Shown: in pieces, positions 56,543-64,000 of the stretch
Position numbering within the stretch: position 1 is the stretch's first letter
Layout: each line of letters starts with the position of its first letter
From: Silene latifolia
Taxonomy: Eukaryota; Streptophyta; Magnoliopsida; Caryophyllales; Caryophyllaceae
Length of the DNA stretch: 64,000 bases
Direction: 5' to 3'
NCBI RefSeq assembly: GCF_048544455.1
Contig: NC_133531.1
Span: 63,774,099 to 63,838,098 of the forward strand
The notes under the pieces: model-generated
What the model saw: only the letters and a program-made list of their open reading frames with translations
What the model was told of the DNA's origin: nothing
Databases searched by the model: none
Program-made: the position numbers and the translations under genes

Positions 56543-56550
56543 TATAAATA
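56543..56550 (+). promoter_or_regulatory. TATA box upstream of the small ORF in the CACTA element
   Basis: TATAAATA, 113 bases before the ATG. The sequence between is A/C-rich without upstream ATGs, like a plant 5' UTR. Confidence 0.6.
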
Positions 56551-56663
56551 CATTGCATATCTCAACTAACATTTCCATTATCTCATATATTCATCTCCAA
56601 ACTCTAACTGCTAAAACAAACTCTACTTAATCTTTCAAATCAAACTCAAAAAACTCCAACAAA

Positions 56664-56951
56664 ATGAATGATTTCATCCTTAAGACTCTTACCATGATCG
56701 AGAACAACAACAACTTCATCCGCCGGTTCCTCCATATTGAGGAAAGTTTCAGGAGCTACCTTGCGGATGCTCGATCCGCACTGAAGCACGCCAAAGAAGA
56801 TGGCTTGACGGAGCAGCAGCAGTTGCAGCTATATGACGATATAGCAACTGCTGAACGGAACCTCCAAATAGCCAAGGAGGAGAGGACGGATACGATAGAG
56901 CAGAATAAGATCCTCTATGAAAATATAAGAATTGCATTTTTACATATGTAA
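56664..56951 (+). CDS. 95-aa coiled-coil-like protein carried in the CACTA element
   Basis: I do not recognise the family. The ORF starts in a good context (AACAAAATGAA), the first ATG after a TATA box and A/C-rich leader, and ends with TAA followed by a T-rich stretch. The product is short, highly charged and helix-like: residues 1-25 are more hydrophobic (MNDFILKTLTMIENNNNFIR), residues about 28-90 are rich in E, K, Q, A and R (KEDGLTEQQQLQLYDDIATA, ERNLQIAKEERTDTIEQNK), fitting a two-helix coiled coil with a turn near DGLTE. No DDE transposase residues or zinc motif. It may be a passenger or captured gene, or a remnant of a transposon accessory protein. Composition and GC content are higher than in its surroundings. 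Confidence 0.6.
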   Translation: MNDFILKTLTMIENNNNFIRRFLHIEESFRSYLADARSALKHAKEDGLTEQQQLQLYDDIATAERNLQIAKEERTDTIEQNKILYENIRIAFLHM

Positions 56952-57119
56952 TTTTTTTTTTTTTAATTTATGTATTTATAAATATATATATATATATATT
57001 AATTATGTTTATCTTACTTCTTCATCTTGCTTCTTCATTGTTTTACTAACTAATTATGCGAACAATACTTAAACAAATAACATAATGGTCGATAAAAACA
57101 CATACATGCAAAAGAAATA

Positions 57120-57330
57120 AATAGAAAAAGAAAATAATGACGATGAAACTAACAGTGACGGCGAGATTTACCTGATAAATACAGAACGTAATAGACGATG
57201 AAATCACAGTGACGGCGAGAAGATAAAGCGACGATGAGAAAGAGAGAAATAGAGAAAGAGAGTGTGTATGTGTTTGTTTGTCTGCTGTGTTTGTGTTTGT
57301 GTATTAAGGGTTGTGTTTTGTGGCTGCAGC
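57120..57330 (-). promoter_or_regulatory. 5'-UTR-like stretch and splice donor at the right side of the CACTA element
   Basis: On the minus strand a CT-rich stretch (CTCTTTCTCTATTTCTCTC) leads to TTTATCAGGTAAATC, a good plant splice donor at about 57175. The words CGCCGTCACTG and TTTCATCGTC occur twice. It could be the start of a former transposase gene transcribed leftward. No coding sequence follows. Confidence 0.35.
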
Positions 57331-58814
57331 AGACTTCTGTTTGTGTGGTTTATAGTATGGAAGGTATTGACAACGGTTATTAAACAACAACCGTTGTGAA
57401 ATAAGTTTTAACAACGGTTGTAAAAAACACCCTTTGTTAAATAAGGTTTAACAACGGGTTTCAAAAATAACCGTTGTGATTACTTTTCACTAACTTTGCG
57501 CCAATTTTGCGCCAAATTATTAACAACGGTTGTGAATGTGTGACCCGTTGTTAAAACTAATAACAACGGTGTTTATAACAATACCCGTTGTAATTTATTT
57601 TAGTAAAATTCGCGCCATACATTCTACAACGTCTATTGTGATTTTCGTGAATAATCGTTGTTAAAGGGGCATTGTAGTTGCCTGGATTTGTAGTAGTGCT
57701 TATACATGGTATAGCGAGCTATATACTAGTCATAGAAAATATATGTAATGAAAAATTAGATTCTTGCCAAATTGAACAAAAAAAAGCACACGTAAAATAT
57801 AGTGTGAGAGTCATATCGGTTCACATATTTCTAGTAACAAGAAAATGGCAAGTTTGGGTAGTTGGTACTCCTATGGAGTAAAGAAATTTGGATGTCCTGA
57901 AAGTGACATAAATATCTGAATGATAATAGATGACCTATATAAAAAAGGAATGGTACCAAATATATTCAAATATCATTGATCAGTACTGACAATATCACGA
58001 GATATTGAAATTATATCGATATGCTTAAGGAACCAATATGCATTTGCGCGTGGAAATTAATGGACAAGAAAATGGGGATCTTATAAGTAAGTCCAATTTT
58101 GATTGTCGACATATAATCTATAATTATAAATGAGCTCGTGGACTAAATGTCCAACTATTGACCTGAAGTCAATTGAAGTTATGAATATTGGAAAATGAAA
58201 TAACTGTACAGTTTGCATTATCGAGTCATCATCTTGTGCATTTAGAGATTAAGTTCATCATTTGCATGTTAATTAGTTTTATTTTATATAAATTATTGCA
58301 TTGTTATATAACTGTTGTTTAGAATTAGTTTTATATTATATGTATGAACATGTTTTATAATAGTGTTTTAAATGGATAAATGTTTACAAAAGGGGAAATG
58401 TTATCTTACGAGATACTCCAACGAAGATAACTCCCCATAGGAGCCTCTTGAGTTTTGAGAACTCATGATTATATATGAACCTCTACGACACGATTGAAAT
58501 GTTATCGTGATTATTTCAAAATGGAATATTTAAATTTATGTAGAGTTTATTTGAAGGAAATTATTATTGTCTTAACCTGAAGTTTGAGCATATGAGAATA
58601 ATGATTTAATTGAGCTTCATGCTAAACATGTGAAATTAGTTTATGGTCCAGAAGTACCATAACGATTGGAAAAAATGTAGTCAAAGTCTACAATAAGAAT
58701 GTCAATCCATACATATGTGGTTTAGCAAAGAAAATAGCTTAAAGGTATTGGATGATTATTCAATAATTATCAGATTAATTCTCCTAAAGAGAATGAATTC
58801 AGGAATGATAGCTA

Positions 58815-59380
58815 CACTCTTTTTCCCTTCGACTAGGTTTTTGGTCCCAAGGGTTTTTCCTAGCAAGGTTTTTAACGAGGTAGCACTATAAGCGCATTAT
58901 TACGCTATAGTCATAAACGTCATTATTGTTGAAATGATAATTATTTTCGACATATAATATTATGTCATATATTGAGAAGAAATTCTATCATAATTATGAA
59001 GGTATTATTAGAAATGAAGATCCAAGATCTATTATAAAATGATTATATCCAGATTGTCACCTCCGAAAGAATATGATATTGAAGTTGTCAATAATTACTA
59101 TTGAGTGAAGATTCAAGTTTATCAACCACAATGAGTACTACTTCAACGATCATCAAGAAGCAATGTCAGAGCATGGATCATTTAATCATGGGGAGGAGTA
59201 GACACGCGATGTACTCTTTTTCCTTATCCATGGTTTTGTCCCACTGGGTTTTCCATGGAAAGATTTTAACGGGGCAGCTATTATTATGCGCGTTTGAAGA
59301 TTAGTGTACTCTTTTCCTTCACTAGCGTTTTTCCCACGGGGTTTTATAGGAAGGTTTTTAACGAGTCATCTTCTTCAGTA
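58815..59380. repeat. Imperfect repeats before the copia purine tract
   Basis: Three imperfect copies (about 58820, 59210 and 59305) of CTCTTTTTCC, a GGTTTTTGTCCCA-like block, GGGTTTTTCC and GGTTTTTAACGAGG. The block is known from 3' non-coding regions of plant copia elements. Confidence 0.7.
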
Positions 59381-59591
59381 ATGGACATCCAAGGGGGAGT
59401 GTTATGAAATATTATTATATGAATGTCCATATCTTAGAATACTCTAGAATATATTGTCTTATGGAAACTCTGTCCCATTGTATTGTATATATATATATAT
59501 ACCCTTCATAATGAAATAAGAGAACGGTTTTGTCTCTCTTTTATTCTCTCTTTTATCCTCTCTACAATTCACTTGTCTTTATTTCACAACA

Positions 59592-60290
59592 AAATGTTGT
59601 TTTAAAGAGTTATCTAATATTCACTCACTTTGTTTTACTTTTATAGGCTTGTTCAAAATTATGCTTATATCTTTTTTTTTAAGAAAAGGTAAGAAAACGA
59701 TATTGATAAAAGGATCCAAAGAAGGGAAGTAACATGATAGAGAAAACTTTTAAACTTTAGCAAAAGGGAAATTTGCGATGTATGATTTTATTTAACTATT
59801 TTAACTAGATAATAGTTCTATTTTAGTTTCATATAAGCATCGATTATATAAAATGCAACTTGAGTCGGGTTTTTACTGATGGTGTAAATCCTTTTAAAAG
59901 AAAAGTAAAAGGTAAATAATTGAATGTAACAGATAAAATAAAAATTAGAAGTGTTATGAAAAACATATTAACGTTTTGCAGATTTTAAAACTAATCAAAT
60001 AAACTTGAGTATTGGGGGTAATAAAAAGTCAAATTTTGATAAAATGACAAATGAGTAATAAGTGTAAACAAAAAGTAATTCACGGAAAAAAATAGAAAAT
60101 ATGTAAAAGGTTACACAATGATGTGGGTTCAAGATATTAAATGTGGCTAAAGTTACTTTTATTGTTACTATCCGTAAATCGTGAATTGTGATAACCGCAA
60201 TATTGACGGCCTGAAGCATACAAACAAAAAACAGGAACAATAATGAGGCATTTTAGGTTGTAATTTTTATCCAAAAACTAGGTTGAAACA
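59592..60290. other. AT-rich stretch with no recognised gene
   Basis: Between the copia LTR and LINE3. No convincing ORF, repeat or terminal structure. Confidence 0.6.
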
Positions 60291-60433
60291 CAGGGTTAAA
60301 AGTATAGAGTCTCCTAGGGTTTTCGTCTATTATCTTCGTAGTTTAATCCTTTTTTCTCGAGGCTATCTCTCACGATTTCGATCGTGGGATTCTGGTTTTG
60401 CTTTGTTTTCTTTGTTTGCTTTCTTTTTCTCTA

Positions 60434-61476
60434 TGCAAGGTCAGGTAGATAGGGCGACGCGAGGCCTTATTCGAAATGGGAAAGAACCGATGGGGAGGGT
60501 GAAGGGAGTGATTCGACGGCGTTTGAATGGGAGGAGGAGTTCGATGAGGGTACGAAAAAGGGCGGCTTCTTCTAGTAGGGAAAATATGGGCATCCAAATC
60601 CATCAATGTCAAGGCTGCAATCGATTCGATGATCAAAATTTGGAACCCTTCGAAACCTATGATAGGGAATGTTATTGATGCGAAGGAAAAGCTCTTTGTT
60701 TTTCGATTTGGTGCGGAGCGGGATAAGGCTAGGGTTTTGGAGGGTCAACCATGGCACTTCGACAAGTTCTTATGGTGTTTCAATGAACCAAATATTGAAG
60801 GTAAACTTACTAATGTTCCGTTATATCTCTTCCCAATATGGTCGCATGTTTACAATTTACCTATTTTGGGTCGATCGAGTGTGACAAATATACAGAAGAT
60901 AGGTGCGACTTTGGGGACCTTTATTGATATGGAAAAGGGTCCAAATACCGAGTTAGATAGGGCTATAAGAGTTTGAGTTCTGCACGATGTTCGAAAGCCT
61001 TTGAAAGCTTCTGTGCCAATTAAGATGAAGGGAGGAAAGGTTATTCAATTTGATGTTAAATATGGACTACTTTCGTTGTATTGTTATGGGTGTGGGCATT
61101 TAGGGCACGGGGAGAAAGACTGCGATGATGGCCATATGAGGAAAGCGAGTTGAAGTTCGGTGACTGGCTGAGAGCATCCCCATGGAAGGTTACTAAAACG
61201 ATATCTGACGGTCCAGGGCGTGCTAAAAGAGAACTAAGTGCGGAGTTCGAGGCTGAAGAGAAGCGGAATTCAGAAATAGAAATTGCAAAAATGATTGATA
61301 AATTACAATCCATTGCAATTGACTTAAAAGTAAAGAAATCAGGCGCCAAGACCGTGGTGGAGCAATATGAGGGTGAGGTGGCGACGGCAAGAACTGAGGA
61401 GGGCACTGTGGAGGTTGATTTGGTGGGGGGGGGGGGGGCGGGTTTTGTGCTGGGCGGCAGGAGAATGTGCCGGTAG
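60434..61476 (+). pseudogene. LINE3 ORF1 (DUF4283 and zinc knuckle), broken
   Basis: After an N-terminal basic part (MQGQVDRATRGLIRNGKEPM), the DUF4283-like domain reads VFRFGAERDKARVLEGQPWH and FDKFLWCFNEPNIEGKLTN, followed by LPLFPIWSHVYNLP-like sequence. A TGA at 60974-60976 interrupts RAIRV-VLHDVRKPL, where related proteins have Arg, so CGA to TGA is a likely cause. The zinc knuckle CYGCGHLGHGEKDC (about 61082-61123) follows in the same frame. Frame changes lie near 60650 and 61150. ORF1 proteins of plant LINEs bind RNA. Confidence 0.8.
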
Positions 61477-61832
61477 AGGGGGTGTCAGCCACGGGTGGAG
61501 AGTGGGATACGAGGGAAAGGGAGAGGAAGGAGTAGAGGGCTATGGTGACTGGTAAGAGGGAGGCTTTGGTTGGGGAGGAGGTACGGTGTGTGGAGAAGGG
61601 CGTAGGGATACAGGCTGTTGGGCAAAAATTGTTTAAGGGGACTAAAAAATGGACGAGGTTAGCTAGGGATGTTTTGGAGGGGAGTAGTGGTGTGATGAGT
61701 CGGGAAGTGGGGAAGAGGTGTCTGGGATGAGGAGGTGGTGGGAGCTGGCGGTAAAAAATAGAAATGGTCCACATACGGGGACGTCTTGATATCTGAGGCG
61801 GAGGTTGAGGGTTCTCAACACCTCCGGGCCAA

Positions 61833-62609
61833 ATGAATCTCCTAAGCCTTAATTGTCGGGGCTTGGGCAACCTCGACGATGTAAATAATCTTCGTGCTTT
61901 GGTACGGAGGGAAGCCCCGACCATGCTATTTCTTTGCGAGACTAAGTTGTGTGGTTGTGAGATGCGGAAAGTGAGGGAGAAGATTGAAGGGTATTTCGGT
62001 ATTGAAGTTGATAGTATGGGGAGGTCGGGTAGGCTTGCTTTCATGTGGAAGAAGGATCTAGATTGCACGTTCAAGTCGGACTCGGTGCATCATATTGATC
62101 GTTCTGTTCGTGAGGGGGAGAAGGAGTGGCGGGTTACGGGTTTTTATGGGTGGCCGGCGGTTGGAGATCGACACTTATCGTGGGAGCTGCTCCATATTCT
62201 AGGTGGGCAATCTGACTTGCCATGGCTGTGTATTGGCAATTTTAACGAGATTCTTTTTTCCAATGAAATGAAAGGTGGTAGTAGAGCGAAATGGCAGATG
62301 AATAACTTTCAAGCTGCGGTTGACGAGTGTGGACTTCAGGATGTGGGTTGGGAGGGTTATCAGTTTACTTGGGACAATGGGCAAGATGGTGAAACTAACC
62401 GTCAGTGTATGCTAGACAGAGCGATGTGTATGAATTCTTGGTTGAAATTCTTCCCCTATGCGAAACTTATACATCTTGATCGGGAATGGTCTGACCATGC
62501 CCCGATTAAGCTTATTTTTTATAAGAGGGTGCCGGAAGTGGAGGCTAAGAAAGGCTTTAAATTTGAGCAGATTTGGCTTGGCGAGGAGGGATATGAGGAT
62601 GCGGTATGA
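61833..62609 (+). pseudogene. LINE3 endonuclease domain of ORF2
   Basis: A 258-codon open stretch starting MNLLSLNCRGLGNLDDVNNL. Endonuclease blocks: N7 and the CETKL motif (about residue 35-39), GFYGWP (about 102), WLCIGNFNEILF (about 130, where GDFNE is usual and Asp is replaced by Asn), LDRAMCMNSWL (about 195) and SDHAPI (about 219-224 with the catalytic Asp-His). The start is chosen because homologues begin with this MNxLSxNCRGLG block. The Asp to Asn change in GDFNE would hurt metal binding. Confidence 0.85.
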
Positions 62610-64000
62610 AGTGGGGTGAGTAAGGGGAAGGGAGTCTTGGGTGAAGCGTTGAAACAATGTGCTCGAGAGTTTCAGGCTTGACAAAAGACTAGCATTCGTA
62701 AAATTGGGTACATGATGGAGCGGAAAAGTAAACAATTGGCTTGGCTGAATACAGGGAACCGAACTAATGAGGAGGTTCGTAGGAGGAAGAAATTGGTGGC
62801 TGAAATTGCTACTCTTCGACGGCAGGAGGAGCAGTAATTGAGGCAACGTTCGAGGGCCTTATGGTTACAAGACGGGGACCGTAACATTAAATTCTTTTAT
62901 ACAAGGGTTGGGGAAAGGAAGAGGAAAAATTATATTGGTATGCTTATCGATGATGGTGAGGTGCAGCGAACGGGCCATGAAGCGATCACGGGAGTGGCTA
63001 CTAGTTATTTTAAGGAGATTCTTACGTCAGCGCATCCAACTAATTTTGATGAGATTTTGCTAGGGATTGAGGGTCGTGTTCTTGACCGTATGAACTTGGT
63101 GTTATGGGCTGATTATAGAGTAGACGAAGTGGTAGAAGCACTAAATCAGATGCATCTTTTGAAGGCGCCGGGTCCTGACGGTATGAATGCTCTTTTTTTT
63201 CAGTCTTTCTGGCATATAGTTGGGGTGGATGTTGTTAATAAAGTGTTGGGAATTCTTCGTGGCGAGATATCCCCGAGTGAATTTAATAAGACTAATATTG
63301 TCTTAATTCCAAAGAAGAAGGCGCCGGATAAAATAAGGGATTTTAGACCTATCAGTTTGTGTAATGTGTTGTACAAGCTGGTGTCTAAGGTTTTAGCTAA
63401 TAGGCTTAAGCTTTTTGTAGCTGAGATTATGTCCGAAAATCAAAGTGCTTTTACACCTAGATGCTTAATTACTGATAATGTGTTAATTGCTTTTGAGATG
63501 TTTCACCATTTGAAAAATTCGAGACATGCTGACGATTTTATGGCGGTTAAATTAGATATGGCGAAAGCGTATGATACGGTGGAATGGAGATTTTTGAGAC
63601 GGGTTCTTGAGGTTATGAATTTTGATCGGGGATGGATTAATAGAGTGATGGAGTGCGTGTCTTCTGTGTCCTTTTCGGTTCTAATTAATGGGGCTCAGAC
63701 AAAGGAGTTTAGACCGGAGAGAGGGTTGCGACAAGGTGATCCTTTATCACCATATTTATTTATTTTATGTGATGAGGCGGCGTCAAATCTTTTGAGGCGA
63801 GCAGTGGCAGATGAGGCGATACACGGCCTGCGAATTTCGTATACTGCCCCTACTATTTCTCATTTATTTTTTGCGGATCATAGTATTCTTTTTGTGAAAG
63901 CTACTGAGGGGGAGGCTGATATTGAGAATACTATTTTAAGACGGTATGACGCAGCGTCGGGTCAGCTTGTTAGTTTAGATAAGACAACGGTTTCGTTCAA
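62610..64000 (+). pseudogene. LINE3 reverse transcriptase (broken, runs off the edge)
   Basis: The same frame continues from the endonuclease through stops at 62607-62609 (TGA), 62679-62681 (TGA) and 62835-62837 (TAA). Then it reads open to the edge: LWLQDGDRNIKFF, LLKAPGPDGMNALFFQSFWH, NIVLIPKKKAPDKIRDFRPI SLCNVLYK, NQSAFTPRCLITDNVL, VKLDMAKAYDTVEWRFL, GLRQGDPLSPYLFILC, and HLFFADHSILFVKA. The FADD box is FADH here (CAT at 63879-63881), which replaces a catalytic Asp with His. Confidence 0.88.

Larger units (their letters stand above)
56023..57698. mobile_element. Non-autonomous CACTA (EnSpm) transposon
   Basis: Inverted ends CACTACTACAGATACAGGC and CACTACTACAAATCCAGGC (right end read inverted), target duplication CTT at 56020-56022 and 57699-57701. 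Both ends carry many copies of AACAACGGT or ACCGTTGTT within about 270-340 bases, the subterminal repeats bound by transposase in this superfamily. The 1676 bp have no transposase, so it would need a helper. It contains a small ORF with its own TATA box, and on the right a minus-strand 5'-UTR-like stretch. Confidence 0.95.
55490..59591 (+). mobile_element. Decayed Ty1/Copia 3' part, interrupted by a CACTA element
   Basis: The right end shows a purine tract CCAAGGGGGAG (about 59388-59399) and a short LTR from TGTTATGAAAT (59400) to TCACAACA (59591), about 192 bp. Upstream lie repeats with CTTTTTCCCTTCGACTAGG, then TTTTTAACGAGG, a pattern common at the 3' end of plant copia elements. Further left, 55490-56022 and 57702-58800 are AT-rich and hold no domain I can identify, so the left limit is uncertain. 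Heavily broken; about how many breaks cannot be judged. Confidence 0.5.
60300..64000 (+). mobile_element. LINE3: plant L1 LINE, right end beyond window
   Basis: The only LINE here with a near complete 5' part: a leader (about 60300-60433), ORF1 with DUF4283 and CCHC knuckle, a basic and Gly-rich tail, then ORF2 with endonuclease and reverse transcriptase to the right edge. It is from a different L1 family than LINE1 and LINE2. ORF1 has an in-frame stop and at least two frame changes; ORF2 has three in-frame stops and an altered catalytic residue. It is dead but fairly young looking. Confidence 0.9.

Noticed and set aside
57678-57881. 67-codon open frame right of the CACTA element
   Set aside because: It starts inside the CACTA inverted end and runs into decayed copia sequence; no domain is recognisable.

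Overview
This is plant nuclear DNA, from a flowering plant and almost certainly a dicot. The evidence is the set of plant-lineage mobile elements: Tekay/Del-type chromoviruses primed by tRNA-Met, Athila-type elements primed by tRNA-Asp, plant L1 LINEs, a TRIM, a CACTA element, and spliced plant-style introns in captured fragments. A placement in Caryophyllales is only a guess. I see no intact ordinary host gene, tRNA, rRNA or CRISPR array. The whole window is a stack of elements inserted into one another.

Layout. 1-6288: minus-strand Ty3/Gypsy chromovirus (A), entering from beyond the left edge, with its 5' LTR at 4952-6288. 6294-7520: part of another minus-strand LTR (C) that A interrupts. 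7521-13406: leader and 5' LTR of a related minus-strand element (B), whose LTR is split by a 3.7 kb LINE (LINE1, 8708-12379). 13418-28839: plus-strand chromovirus (D). A second LINE (LINE2, 18633-21708) lies in its RNase H region with a perfect 16-bp target duplication. Its 3' LTR is split by a 4 kb element with terminal inverted repeats that carries gene fragments (24059-28118), and it is cut off by a 626-bp TRIM (28840-29465). 29466-30484 holds nothing I recognise.

30485-53019 is an Athila-type element (E1) with a 5-bp target duplication ATACC. A second, much younger Athila-type element (E2, 38169-49354, duplication GTTCC) sits inside it. Both carry gag-protease and a downstream Athila-type ORF but no reverse transcriptase, RNase H or integrase, so both would depend on enzymes supplied by other elements. 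53133-55479 is a probable non-autonomous Helitron. 55490-59591 is a decayed Ty1/Copia 3' part interrupted by a clean non-autonomous CACTA element (56023-57698, duplication CTT), which carries a small ORF with its own promoter. From about 60300 to the right edge is a third LINE with ORF1, endonuclease and most of the reverse transcriptase.

The most unusual signal is not a gene. Clusters of a CpG-rich palindrome, ACTCGATCGAGT and close variants, occur in at least four different LTR families here (A, B, C, E2). In the LTRs they repeatedly sit just upstream of a TATA-like box. They recur upstream of gag in A, upstream of the second ORF in E2, and inside the gag-protease coding region of E2. E1 has a different CpG-rich motif set (ATCCGAGCGTCT, AGACGCTCGTCT) in the two matching places, LTR and upstream of the second ORF. 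I read these as candidate shared enhancer or recognition arrays. That reading is inference; the arrays are directly visible.
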